Below the pieces are notes generated by a model. That model made no database searches, had not been told where the DNA came from, and saw nothing but the letters and a program-made list of their open reading frames with translations. A stretch of 59,905 nt of DNA from Pseudomonas sp. CHM02. Lineage in GTDB: Bacteria > Pseudomonadota > Gammaproteobacteria > Pseudomonadales > Pseudomonadaceae. Below, piece by piece: positions 40,264 through 48,639 of the stretch. A program made the translations under genes and the position numbers. The stretch is taken from contig NZ_JFCA01000042.1 in NCBI RefSeq assembly GCF_000612585.1, positions 1 through 59,905 on the forward strand. The letters run 5' to 3'. Within the stretch, counting starts at the first letter, position 1; every line of letters starts with the position of its first letter.

Positions 40264-42870
40264 ATGCACGAACAATATCAGCCCCGTGAAATAGAAAATG
40301 CCGCCCAAACCTTCTGGGACGAGCAAAAGTCCTTTGAAGTCAGTGAACAGCCAGGCAAGGAGACTTACTACTGCCTATCGATGTTCCCTTACCCCAGCGG
40401 CAAGCTACACATGGGGCATGTGCGTAACTACACCATCGGCGACGTGATTTCCCGCTACCAGCGCATGCAAGGCAAGAACGTCCTGCAACCCATGGGTTGG
40501 GACGCCTTCGGCATGCCGGCGGAAAACGCCGCGATGAAAAACAACGTGGCGCCCGCCAAGTGGACCTACGAAAACATCGCCTACATGAAGTCCCAGCTGC
40601 GCAGCCTGGGCCTGGCGGTGGACTGGTCCCGCGAAGTGACCACCTGCAAGCCGGACTACTACCGCTGGGAACAATGGCTGTTCACGCGCCTGTTCGAAAA
40701 AGGCGTGATCTACAAGAAGAGCGGCACCGTGAACTGGGACCCGCTCGACCAGACCGTGCTGGCCAACGAACAGGTGATCGACGGTCGCGGCTGGCGCTCC
40801 GGCGCGCTGATCGAAAAGCGCGAAATCCCGATGTACTACTTCAAGATCACCGCCTACGCGGATGAGCTCTTGTCGAGCCTCGACGACCTGCCGGGCTGGC
40901 CTGAACAGGTCAAGACCATGCAGCGCAACTGGATCGGCAAGTCCAAGGGCATGGAAGTACAGTTCCCGTACAACGTCGACTCGATCGGCGAAGCGGGCGC
41001 GCTCAAAGTCTTCACCACCCGTCCGGACACCCTGATGGGCGCGACCTACGTCGCCGTGGCCGCCGAACACCCGCTGGCCACCCAGGCGGCACAGAACAAC
41101 CCTGAGCTACAGGCGTTCATCGCCGAATGCAAAGGCGGCAGCGTGGCCGAAGCCGACGTCGCCACCCAGGAGAAAAAAGGCCTGCCGACCGGCCTGTTCG
41201 TCGAGCACCCACTCACCGGTGAAAAGCTGCCGGTATGGGTCGCCAACTACGTGCTGATGCACTACGGCGATGGCGCAGTCATGGCTGTGCCGGCGCACGA
41301 CGAGCGCGATTTCGAATTCGCCACCAAGTACAGCCTGCCGATCAAATCCGTGGTGCGCACCAGCTCGGGCGACACCAACCCGGCCCCGTGGCAAGACGCC
41401 TACGGCGAGCACGGAACCCTGATCAATTCTGGCGAGTACGACGGCCTGGACTTCCAGGGTGCCTTCGACGCCATCGAAGTCGCATTGATCAAGAAAAACC
41501 TCGGTGCCTCGCGCACCCAGTTCCGCCTGCGCGACTGGGGCATTAGCCGCCAGCGCTACTGGGGCTGCCCGATCCCGATCATCCACTGCGAAAGCTGTGG
41601 CGACGTGCCAGTACCGGAAGACCAACTGCCGGTGGTCCTGCCGGAAGATGTGGTGCCGGATGGCGCCGGTTCGCCATTGGCGCGCATGCCCGAGTTCTAC
41701 GAGTGCAGTTGCCCGAAATGCGGCCAGCCTGCCAAGCGTGAAACCGACACCATGGACACCTTCGTCGAGTCTTCGTGGTACTACGCCCGCTACGCTTCGC
41801 CGCACTATGAAGGTGGCCTGGTAGAAAAGTCCGCGGCCGACCACTGGCTGCCGGTGGACCAGTACATCGGCGGTATCGAACACGCCATCCTTCACCTGCT
41901 GTATGCGCGCTTCTTCCACAAGCTGATGCGTGACGAAGGCCTGGTGAGCTCCGATGAGCCGTTCAAGAACCTGCTGACCCAGGGCATGGTGGTCGCCGAG
42001 ACTTACTATCGCCGTGAAGCCAATGGCGCCTACACCTGGTTCAACCCGGCGGACGTTGAGCTTGAGCGCGACAGCAAAGCCAAGGTCATCAGCGCCAAGC
42101 TGATCGCCGACGGCCTGCCGGTGGAAATCGGCGGCACCGAGAAGATGGCCAAGTCGAAGAACAACGGCGTCGACCCACAGTCGATGATCGATCAGTTCGG
42201 CGCCGACACCTGCCGCCTGTTCATGATGTTCGCCTCGCCGCCCGACATGAGCGCCGAATGGTCCGACTCCGGCGTCGAAGGTTCGCATCGTTTCCTCAAG
42301 CGCGTCTGGCGCCTGGCGCACGCCCACATCAGCCAGGGCCTGCCGGGCAAACTGGACGTGGCAGCCTTGAGCGACGAGCAGAAACTCATTCGCCGCAGCA
42401 CCCACCTGGCCATCAAGCAAGCCAGCCAGGACGTGGGCCAGAACCACAAATTCAACACCGCCATCGCCCAGGTGATGACGCTGATGAACGTGCTGGAAAA
42501 AGCGCCACAGGCCACTGAGCAGGATCGCGCGCTGGTACAGGAAGGCCTGGAAACGGTCACCCTGCTGCTGGCCCCGATCACGCCGCACATCAGCCACGAC
42601 CTGTGGAACCGCCTGGGCCACAGCGACGCCGTCATCGACGCGCGCTGGCCGGTACAAGATGACAGCGCCCTGGTCCAGGACACGCTGCAACTGGTGATCC
42701 AGGTCAACGGCAAACTGCGCGGCCAGATCGACATGCCGGCTACCGCCAGCCGCGAAGACGTCGAGGCGGCTGCCCGCGTCAACGAAAACGTGCTGCGCTT
42801 TACCGAAGGCCTGACGATCCGCAAAGTGATCGTGGTGCCTGGCAAACTGGTCAATATCGTCGCTAGCTAA
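40264..42870 (+). CDS. leuS: Leucyl-tRNA synthetase
   Basis: An 868-residue class I aminoacyl-tRNA synthetase charging tRNA-Leu. The HIGH motif is HMGH in PSGKLHMGHVRNY near 42-54, the CP1 editing domain spans about 220-415 (editing Thr-rich TRPDTLMGATYV near 249-260), and the KMSKS motif appears as KMAKSKNNGVDP near 628-639. The anticodon-binding domain and C-terminal extension end in VIVVPGKLVNIV. Length is standard (about 860-868). The ATG at 40264 gives MHEQYQPREIENA, the family start. The 262-bp upstream gap holds promoter-like sequence and no clear attenuator. Confidence 0.97.
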   Translation: MHEQYQPREIENAAQTFWDEQKSFEVSEQPGKETYYCLSMFPYPSGKLHMGHVRNYTIGDVISRYQRMQGKNVLQPMGWDAFGMPAENAAMKNNVAPAKWTYENIAYMKSQLRSLGLAVDWSREVTTCKPDYYRWEQWLFTRLFEKGVIYKKSGTVNWDPLDQTVLANEQVIDGRGWRSGALIEKREIPMYYFKITAYADELLSSLDDLPGWPEQVKTMQRNWIGKSKGMEVQFPYNVDSIGEAGALKVFTTRPDTLMGATYVAVAAEHPLATQAAQNNPELQAFIAECKGGSVAEADVATQEKKGLPTGLFVEHPLTGEKLPVWVANYVLMHYGDGAVMAVPAHDERDFEFATKYSLPIKSVVRTSSGDTNPAPWQDAYGEHGTLINSGEYDGLDFQGAFDAIEVALIKKNLGASRTQFRLRDWGISRQRYWGCPIPIIHCESCGDVPVPEDQLPVVLPEDVVPDGAGSPLARMPEFYECSCPKCGQPAKRETDTMDTFVESSWYYARYASPHYEGGLVEKSAADHWLPVDQYIGGIEHAILHLLYARFFHKLMRDEGLVSSDEPFKNLLTQGMVVAETYYRREANGAYTWFNPADVELERDSKAKVISAKLIADGLPVEIGGTEKMAKSKNNGVDPQSMIDQFGADTCRLFMMFASPPDMSAEWSDSGVEGSHRFLKRVWRLAHAHISQGLPGKLDVAALSDEQKLIRRSTHLAIKQASQDVGQNHKFNTAIAQVMTLMNVLEKAPQATEQDRALVQEGLETVTLLLAPITPHISHDLWNRLGHSDAVIDARWPVQDDSALVQDTLQLVIQVNGKLRGQIDMPATASREDVEAAARVNENVLRFTEGLTIRKVIVVPGKLVNIVAS

Positions 42871-42878
42871 TCGGATCG

Positions 42879-42902
42879 GGCGCAGGGCTTGAGCCCTGCG
42901 CC
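42879..42902 (+). terminator. Hairpin after leuS
   Basis: GGCGCAGGGC (42879-42888) pairs with GCCCTGCGCC (42893-42902), a 10-bp GC stem with a 4-nt loop. There is no T-run, so it may only attenuate, letting leuS transcripts continue into lptE-holA. Confidence 0.65.
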
Positions 42903-42958
42903 GAACAAAGCCTTCAGGGCCTCGATAAGGCCCACATGGTTTCAAGGGGAGCAACAAA

Positions 42959-43564
42959 ATGATCAAACGCAATTTGCTGGTTATGGGCCTCGCCGTGATG
43001 CTGAGCGCTTGCGGCTTCCAGCTGCGCGGTACCGGCACCAACGAAATGGCGATCAAGGAATTGGACGTCAGTGCCCGCGACGCCTACAGCGAAACGGTGA
43101 CCCAGCTGCGCCAGGTCCTGGAAAACAGCGGCGTTCACGTCTACACCGGTGCAACCTACAAGCTGTACCTGGCCAATGAAAGAGAAACCCAGCGCAACCT
43201 GAGCTACGCCAGCGCCGGGCGCGCCTCCGATATCGAACTGAGTACCCAGCTCAACTTTGAAGTGCAGGGCCGTGAGCACCTGCCTTTGATGGCTGACAGC
43301 ATCCAGGTACAGAAAATCGTCAGCCACGACGGCAACAACCTGGTGGGTTCGGACTCCGAAATCATCCAGGTGCGCAAGGAAATGCGTCGCGAGCTGGTAC
43401 AGCGCATGGTCCTGCGCCTGTCGATGATCACCCCGCAACAACTCGAGACTTTGCAGCAACGTGCTGACGACAAGGCCAAGGCTGATGCCGACGCGCTGAA
43501 AGCCGCCAAAGAGTACGAAGACAACACGCCGAAACAGTCACCTGTTGAAGTCCCTGTCGAGTAA
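42959..43564 (+). CDS. lptE: LPS-assembly lipoprotein LptE
   Basis: A 201-residue outer-membrane lipoprotein that plugs LptD for lipopolysaccharide export. The signal and lipobox run to Cys18 (MLSAC), followed by Gly-Phe and the family block GFQLRGTGTNEMAIKELDVS. A conserved long helix closes with ALKAAKEYEDNTPKQSP. GGGGAGCAA precedes the ATG at 42959. It lies between leuS and holA, the conserved gamma-proteobacterial order, and its maturation depends on Lnt. Confidence 0.95.
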   Translation: MIKRNLLVMGLAVMLSACGFQLRGTGTNEMAIKELDVSARDAYSETVTQLRQVLENSGVHVYTGATYKLYLANERETQRNLSYASAGRASDIELSTQLNFEVQGREHLPLMADSIQVQKIVSHDGNNLVGSDSEIIQVRKEMRRELVQRMVLRLSMITPQQLETLQQRADDKAKADADALKAAKEYEDNTPKQSPVEVPVE

Positions 43565-43567
43565 GAC

Positions 43568-43594
43568 AAACGGGGCGCCCCAAGCGCCCCGTTT
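43568..43594. terminator. Hairpin between lptE and holA
   Basis: AAACGGGGCGC (43568-43578) and GCGCCCCGTTT (43584-43594) form a perfect 11-bp stem with a 5-nt loop in the 39-bp gap. It has A and T ends but a short T-run, so it may be a partial terminator or an mRNA processing/stability hairpin separating lptE from holA. Confidence 0.75.
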
Positions 43595-43603
43595 ACCCTG
43601 CCT

Positions 43604-44641
43604 ATGAAACTCGCCCCCGCCCAACTCGCCAAACACCTGCAAGGTGGCCTCGCGCCTGTCTACATCGTCAGCGGTGATGACCCGCTGCTGTGCCAGGAAG
43701 CCGCCGACGCCATTCGCACCGCGGCTCGCCAGCAAGGTTTCGACGAACGCCAGGTCTTCAGCGCCGACGCCAATTTCGATTGGGGCACGCTGCTGCAGGC
43801 GGGCGCAAGCATGTCGCTGTTTGCCGAAAAACGCCTGCTGGAACTCCGCCTGCCGTCGGGTAAACCCGGCGACAAGGGCGCAGCCGCCCTGATGGAATAC
43901 TGCTCGCGACCTGCCGAGGACACGGTGCTGTTGATCAGCCTGCCCAAACTCGACGGCAGCGCGCAGAAAACCAAATGGGGCAAGGCCCTGGTGGAAGGGG
44001 CGCAAACCCAGTTCATCCAGATCTGGCCGGTGGACAGCAGCCAGTTGCCGCAATGGATTCGCCAACGCCTGTCTCAGTCAGGCCTGTCGGCGACCCAGGA
44101 CGCGGTGGAGCTGATCGCTGCCCGGGTCGAAGGCAACCTGCTTGCCGCCGCCCAAGAGATCGAAAAGCTCAAGCTGATGGCCGAAGACGGACAGATTACC
44201 GTCGAGACCGTCCAGGGCGCCGTGGCTGATAGCGCGCGCTTTGATGTGTTCGGGCTGGTGGACGCGATCCTCAATGGCGAACCCGCGCACGCGCTGCGCA
44301 TGCTTGAAGGCTTGCGCGGCGAAGGCGTGGAGCCCCCGGTGATTCTGTGGGCACTGGCCCGGGAACTGCGGGTACTGGCCAATATTGCCCTGCAATACAG
44401 CCAGGGTACGCCATTGGACAAAGCCTTCAGCCAAGCCCGGCCGCCGGTCTGGGACAAGCGCAAGCCGCTGATGAGCAAAGCGCTGCAACGGCACTCGGCG
44501 CAACGCTGGGCGCAATTGCTGCTGGAAGCGCAGCGAATAGACGCGCAGATCAAGGGCCAGGCGGCGGGTTCGCCGTGGATGAGCCTGAGTCGGTTGTCGC
44601 TGCTGATGGCCGGCCAGCGCCTGACCCTTCCCGCCGAGTAA
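43604..44641 (+). CDS. holA: DNA polymerase III delta subunit
   Basis: A 345-residue clamp-loader delta subunit, which opens the beta clamp during DNA replication. The family start MKLAPAQLAKHL and the block PVYIVSGDDPLLCQEAADAI near 18-37 are present, as is the AAA+-fold stretch with DTVLLISLPKLDGSAQKTKW near 107-126 and the C-terminal collar domain. No Walker A is expected in delta, and none is seen. Length is standard (about 343). It follows lptE in the usual order. Confidence 0.95.
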   Translation: MKLAPAQLAKHLQGGLAPVYIVSGDDPLLCQEAADAIRTAARQQGFDERQVFSADANFDWGTLLQAGASMSLFAEKRLLELRLPSGKPGDKGAAALMEYCSRPAEDTVLLISLPKLDGSAQKTKWGKALVEGAQTQFIQIWPVDSSQLPQWIRQRLSQSGLSATQDAVELIAARVEGNLLAAAQEIEKLKLMAEDGQITVETVQGAVADSARFDVFGLVDAILNGEPAHALRMLEGLRGEGVEPPVILWALARELRVLANIALQYSQGTPLDKAFSQARPPVWDKRKPLMSKALQRHSAQRWAQLLLEAQRIDAQIKGQAAGSPWMSLSRLSLLMAGQRLTLPAE

Positions 44642-44653
44642 CCACCGCTCTCG

Positions 44654-44736
44654 GTAGGAGCCAGCTTGCCGGCGATGGGGCCGTTGACGGTAACGGTGAT
44701 CCCAAGACCGCCTTCGCCGGCAAGCCGGCTCCTACA
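44654..44736. repeat. REP doublet (GTAGGAGCCGGCTTGCCGGC family)
   Basis: The left arm GTAGGAGCCAGCTTGCCGGC starts at 44654 with one substitution from the core, and the right arm GCCGGCAAGCCGGCTCCTAC ends at 44735. It separates holA from arfA. Confidence 0.9.
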
Positions 44737-44835
44737 GGTGATGCGTGACTTTCCTACCTATCGCCGGGCTTTACAGCAGTCCAACATCGGCAGATGATTT
44801 GCACCGCTCCATCCCACCTATCGAGAGTAACGACC

Positions 44836-45000
44836 ATGAGCAAAAAGCCATCCAAGCATGGCCCCAACAAGGCCAAATCCATCATCGCCCAGCCACTGTT
44901 CCGCAGCCGTCAGGAACGCGCCGGCAAGGGCAAAGGCAGCTACCGCCGCGAAGCCTTCCAGTCTAACAGCTGGGAGGCTTCTTACTTTCTGGCTGCCTGA
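44836..45000 (+). CDS. arfA: Alternative ribosome-rescue factor A (ArfA), short gene
   Basis: A 54-residue protein matching ArfA, which rescues ribosomes stalled on mRNA without a stop codon by recruiting release factor 2 when tmRNA is lacking. Diagnostic parts are the basic N-terminus, AQPLFRSRQERAGKGKGSYR near 18-37, and NSWEAS near 44-49. A 12-bp hairpin followed by a T-rich run lies inside the frame (44950-44990), around codons 39-52. In E. coli, arfA mRNA carries such a hairpin so that the message lacks its stop and the protein is made only when tmRNA fails; the same control is inferred here. There is a GAGAGTAACGACC leader before the ATG. It lies between holA and the lytic transglycosylase gene. 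Confidence 0.9.
   Translation: MSKKPSKHGPNKAKSIIAQPLFRSRQERAGKGKGSYRREAFQSNSWEASYFLAA
44950..44990 (+). terminator. Terminator-like hairpin inside the arfA reading frame
   Basis: GAAGCCTTCCAG (44950-44961) pairs with CTGGGAGGCTTC (44970-44981): 12 bp with one G-T pair and an 8-nt loop, followed by TTACTTTCT. It lies wholly upstream of the arfA stop (44998-45000), so termination or RNase III cleavage there gives a nonstop mRNA that tmRNA would tag. Confidence 0.85.
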
Positions 45001-45061
45001 AGGCAAGCGCCCCTCTGGCATGATAAGGTCTGCACCTGATTTGTAATCCCTGGACCTGTGC

Positions 45062-46387
45062 ATGCCCTCTAGTCTTTCCCGTCGTTGGCACCTTCGCCAA
45101 CTGATCGCTGCCTCCAGCCTCATTCTGCTTGTCGCCTGCGCGGAGAAACCCACCGCCGCCGACGCTCAACCGCTGCCCAAGCTCCAGACCGCCCCTGTGG
45201 TAGCGCCCGCTATCGTGGCCCCGCTGGCCGTGGACAACCTCGATATCCAACCGACCCAGACCTTCGCCGAATGGCAGGCTGGCTTTCGCGTGCAGGCCCT
45301 GCAGGCCGGTATCACCGCCGCCGTTTTCGACAACGCCTTTGCCAATGTCACCCCAGATATGGCGGTGATCCGCGCCGATCGCAGCCAGCCGGAATTTTCC
45401 CGCCCGGTGTGGGAATACCTCGATGGCGCCCTGTCGCCTGTGCGCGTACGTAATGGCCAGGCCTTGCTGGTCAAGTACGCCGACATCCTGCAGAGCATCG
45501 AACAACGTTACGGCGTCGACCGCCAGGCGCTGGTGTCGGTATGGGGCATGGAGAGCAACTTCGGCCAGTTCCAGGGCAACAACTCGGTGATCCGCTCCCT
45601 GGCGACGCTGGCCTACGAAGGCCGTCGCCCGGCCTTTGCCCAGGCGCAGTTGCTGGCAGCGCTGCAGATCATCCAGCACGGCGATATCCAGGCCGACCAG
45701 ATGAAAGGCTCCTGGGCCGGCGCCATGGGCCAGACCCAATTCATCCCGACCACCTACAACACCCACGCCGTGGACTTCGACGGCGACGGTCGCCGCGACA
45801 TCTGGAACAGCCCGGCCGACGCCCTCGCCTCCACCGCGCACTACCTGCAAAGCTCCGGCTGGCAGAAAGGCCAACCGTGGGGCTTCGAGGTGAAGCAACT
45901 GCCGGTGAACTTCGATTACGCCCTGGCCGACGGCGGCATGCGCAAGACGGTGGCTGAATGGCTGAAACTGGGCATCCAACTGCCACCGGGCGCAAGCCTG
46001 CCGCCCAACGTCGACCAACTGTCAGCCGCCCTGCTGCTGCCGGCCGGTTATCGTGGCCCGGCATTCCTGGTGCTGGATAACTTCCGCGCGATCCTCAAGT
46101 ACAACAACTCGTCGTCCTACGCACTGGCGGTTGGCCTGTTGTCGGAACGCTTCGGTGGCGGTGGTGTGATTCGTGGCGATTGGCCGAAGGATGAGCTGCC
46201 GTTGAGCCGCTCGCAGCGCATCGACTTGCAGACAGCCCTGAGTGCCAACGGCTATGACGCAGGCAACCCGGACGGAATCATCGGCGCCAATACGCGCAAG
46301 GCGATCCGTGCGGCGCAGCAGGCGCTGGGCTGGCCGGCGGATGGGTATCCGACGGTGAAACTGCTGGAATCGCTGCAGAACCGGTAA
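45062..46387 (+). CDS. sltB3: Lytic murein transglycosylase with peptidoglycan-binding domain (SltB3-like)
   Basis: A 441-residue MltB-family lytic transglycosylase that cleaves the glycan strand with 1,6-anhydro-muramic acid formation. A lipoprotein-like signal ends at Cys26 (LLVACAEK). The catalytic domain spans about 65-350 with Glu in SVWGMESNFGQFQG near 160-173 and GAMGQTQFIPTTYN near 220-233. The C-terminal peptidoglycan-binding_1 domain (about 375-438) contains LQTALSANGYDAGNPDG and IGANTRKAIRAAQ. The domain order and the place after holA match P. aeruginosa SltB3; the lipobox suggests an anchored form. Symbol is by that analogy. Confidence 0.9.
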   Translation: MPSSLSRRWHLRQLIAASSLILLVACAEKPTAADAQPLPKLQTAPVVAPAIVAPLAVDNLDIQPTQTFAEWQAGFRVQALQAGITAAVFDNAFANVTPDMAVIRADRSQPEFSRPVWEYLDGALSPVRVRNGQALLVKYADILQSIEQRYGVDRQALVSVWGMESNFGQFQGNNSVIRSLATLAYEGRRPAFAQAQLLAALQIIQHGDIQADQMKGSWAGAMGQTQFIPTTYNTHAVDFDGDGRRDIWNSPADALASTAHYLQSSGWQKGQPWGFEVKQLPVNFDYALADGGMRKTVAEWLKLGIQLPPGASLPPNVDQLSAALLLPAGYRGPAFLVLDNFRAILKYNNSSSYALAVGLLSERFGGGGVIRGDWPKDELPLSRSQRIDLQTALSANGYDAGNPDGIIGANTRKAIRAAQQALGWPADGYPTVKLLESLQNR

Positions 46388-46410
46388 ACCGTCGCACGGC
46401 AACTACCATT

Positions 46411-46474
46411 ATCGCAGGCAAGCCAGCTCCCACAGGGGAATGCGTTCCAAATGTGGGAGCTGGCTTGCCTGCGA
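46411..46474. repeat. REP doublet (GTGGGAGCTGGCTTGCCTGC family), short spacer
   Basis: The left arm starts ATCGCAGGCAAGCCAGCTCC at 46411 and the right arm TGTGGGAGCTGGCTTGCCTG at 46452, 17 bp apart, the shortest spacer among the doublets here. It lies between the convergent transglycosylase and ldcA genes. Confidence 0.92.
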
Positions 46475-46500
46475 AGACGGCCTGACAGGCAACATCAAAC

Positions 46501-47421
46501 TCAAGGCTTAAACACTACATCCTGCTCCAACACCACCCGCTGCTCCCCCGCATCCAGCCTTACCAACGCGCCCATCGGCAACGTCAGGTTCGGATCACAA
46601 TGCCCACTGCGCCAGCCAGACAACACCGGGATGCCGAGCGGCGCAAAGGTCTGCTTCAGCAGCCGCTCCAGCGCCATGTTATCCACTCCCGCCACATCCC
46701 CCACCAGTACGCCGGCAACCTGCGCCAGCTTGCCCGCCAGGCGCAGGTGCGTCAGCAAGCGGTCGATGCGGTAGATCGGCTCGTTGACGTCCTCAATCAG
46801 CAGGATGATGCCTTCTGCGTCGATTTCGTAAGGCGTGCCCATCACCGCCGCAATCATCGACAGGTTGCCACCCAGCAGGCGTCCACAGGCGATGCCTGGT
46901 TCGATTGTGGTCAGTGGATAGGCCATCGGGTGCATCAACTCGCTGCCCGCGCCCAACTGGCCGCGTAGCAGGCTGAACAGGGAGGACTCGGTGGCTTGTT
47001 GCTTGTCGCCGAGCAGATCGGCATTGAGCATCGGCCCATGGAAGGTCACGAAACCCGCGTAGCGGCTGATTGCCAGGTGCAACGCGGTGATGTCGCTGTA
47101 ACCCACGAATGGCTTGGGATTGGCGCGCAACAGCTCGAAGTCCAGGCTGTCGAGCAAGCGTGGCGTACCGTAGCCGCCGCGCAGGCAGAAGATGGCGTCG
47201 ATTTCAGGGTCGGCAAAGGCTTTGTGCAGGTCGTTGAGGCGGGTTTTGTCGCTGCCGGCAAGGTAGCCGTCGCGTTCGTAGACACCTGGGTATATGCGCA
47301 GGTCGTAGCCGCGGGTGCGCATCCATTGGCCGGCTTTTTCAACGTCCAGGGTGGCGGGGCCGGCGGGGGCGATCAGGGCGATGGTGCCTTCGCTACGGAG
47401 GGCAGGTACGGCAGCGGTCAT
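46501..47421 (-). CDS. ldcA: L,D-carboxypeptidase (muramoyltetrapeptide carboxypeptidase)
   Basis: A 306-residue serine peptidase of the S66 family, which removes the last D-Ala from cell-wall tetrapeptides during recycling. The nucleophile is Ser109 in GYSDITALH, with a Glu in IEDVNEP near 207-213 and a late His (SGWRSGHCDPN near 274-284) completing the Ser-His-Glu triad. LRGGYGTPRLLD near 80-91 is the conserved block. The ATG at 47421 is the true start: the frame stays open 79 codons further upstream only because it runs through an 18-bp repeat array, giving a Cys/Gly-periodic sequence. Confidence 0.95.
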   Translation of the reverse strand: MTAAVPALRSEGTIALIAPAGPATLDVEKAGQWMRTRGYDLRIYPGVYERDGYLAGSDKTRLNDLHKAFADPEIDAIFCLRGGYGTPRLLDSLDFELLRANPKPFVGYSDITALHLAISRYAGFVTFHGPMLNADLLGDKQQATESSLFSLLRGQLGAGSELMHPMAYPLTTIEPGIACGRLLGGNLSMIAAVMGTPYEIDAEGIILLIEDVNEPIYRIDRLLTHLRLAGKLAQVAGVLVGDVAGVDNMALERLLKQTFAPLGIPVLSGWRSGHCDPNLTLPMGALVRLDAGEQRVVLEQDVVFKP

Positions 47422-47485
47422 CCACGACTCTCCCTGAGGTGATGCTCGGAAAATGTGGGAGGGGCAAAGCCAGTGGGGGTCACTT

Positions 47486-47584
47486 GGGGCTGCTTCGCAG
47501 CCCAGCGCGGGGCAAGCCCGCTCACCACAGCAAGCCTGCTCACCAGGGCAAGCCCCCTCACCACAGCAAGCCCCCTCCCATATT
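47486..47584. repeat. Single-arm array: REP-like core plus four 18-bp units
   Basis: GGGGCTGCTTCGCAGCCCAG starts at 47486 and leads into units at 47513, 47531, 47549 and 47567, each 18 bp (first CAAGCCCGCTCACCACAG, last CAAGCCCCCTCCCATATT). It is the right arm of the palindrome at 6648-6902, with no left arm present. The unit length divides by three, so it leaves reading frames open. Confidence 0.9.
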
Positions 47585-47611
47585 GGACCTGCAGTGCTGC
47601 TCACATCGCTA

Positions 47612-48637
47612 TCAGGAAACCAGGCTCGCCTTGACCAGCTTGGCCTGCTCGTCCGCATGGTACGAAGAGCGTACCAACGGGCCCGAGGCCACGTTCTTGA
47701 AGCCCATCTTGTAGCCTTCCTCGGCGAACCAGGCGAAGGTGTCCGGGTGCACGAAACGCTGCACCGGCAAGTGGCTGCGGGACGGTTGCAGGTACTGGCC
47801 CAGGGTCAGCATGTCGATGTCGTGTTCGCGCATGCGCTTCATGACTTCGATCACTTCTTCGTCGGTCTCGCCCAGGCCCAGCATCAAGCCGGACTTGGTC
47901 GGGATGTGCGGCATCATCTGCTTGAATTTCTGCAGCAGGGTCAACGACCACTGGTAGTCCGAACCCGGACGCGCGGCCTTGTACAGGCGCGGCACGGTTT
48001 CCAGGTTGTGGTTGAACACGTCCGGCGGCTCGGCGGCGGTGATTTCCAGCGCCACGTCCATACGGCCACGGTAGTCCGGGACCAGGGTTTCGAGCATCAC
48101 GTTCGGCGACAGCTTGCGGATTTCGCGGATGCAGTCGGCGAAGTGCTGGGCACCGCCGTCACGCAGGTCGTCGCGGTCTACCGAGGTGATCACCACGTAC
48201 TTGAGTTTCAGGTCGGCGATGGCGATGGCCAGGCTTTCCGGCTCGTTGACGTCCAGCGGCTTCGGACGGCCGTGGCCGACGTCGCAGAACGGGCAACGAC
48301 GGGTGCAGATGTCACCCATGATCATGAAGGTAGCAGTGCCGCCGGAGAAGCACTCGCCCAGGTTCGGGCAGGACGCTTCTTCGCACACGCTGTGCAGCTT
48401 GTGCTTGCGCAGCAGGGCCTTGATACGGTCGACTTCCGGCGAAACCGGGATGCGCACGCGGATCCAGTCAGGCTTCTTCGGCAGTTCGGTGGTCGGAATG
48501 ATCTTCACCGGGATGCGTGCAACCTTCTCGGCGCCGCGCAGCTTGACGCCGGCTTCCACCTTGGCACGCGGGGCCGGGGCCGGACGGTCGGTAACGTCCA
48601 CCGTCGGGATCATGGTTTGCACTGCATCAGTAGTCAT
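47612..48637 (-). CDS. lipA: Lipoyl synthase
   Basis: A 341-residue radical-SAM enzyme that inserts two sulfurs into octanoyl groups on lipoyl domains. The auxiliary cluster is C85, C90 and C96 (CEEASCPNLGEC) and the radical-SAM cluster is C111, C115 and C118 (CTRRCPFC). TSVDRDDLRDGGAQHF near 146-161 and a C-terminal RSSYHAD near 326-332, containing the conserved Arg-Ser-Ser, are present. The first about 30 residues are a variable Ala/Pro-rich tail. It lies 2 bp after lipB, completing octanoyl transfer then sulfur insertion. Confidence 0.97.
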   Translation of the reverse strand: MTTDAVQTMIPTVDVTDRPAPAPRAKVEAGVKLRGAEKVARIPVKIIPTTELPKKPDWIRVRIPVSPEVDRIKALLRKHKLHSVCEEASCPNLGECFSGGTATFMIMGDICTRRCPFCDVGHGRPKPLDVNEPESLAIAIADLKLKYVVITSVDRDDLRDGGAQHFADCIREIRKLSPNVMLETLVPDYRGRMDVALEITAAEPPDVFNHNLETVPRLYKAARPGSDYQWSLTLLQKFKQMMPHIPTKSGLMLGLGETDEEVIEVMKRMREHDIDMLTLGQYLQPSRSHLPVQRFVHPDTFAWFAEEGYKMGFKNVASGPLVRSSYHADEQAKLVKASLVS

Positions 48638-48639
48638 AA

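Noticed and set aside
41107..43056. A 649-codon open frame antisense to leuS
   Set aside because: It is a shadow of leuS and the start of lptE, with no family features.
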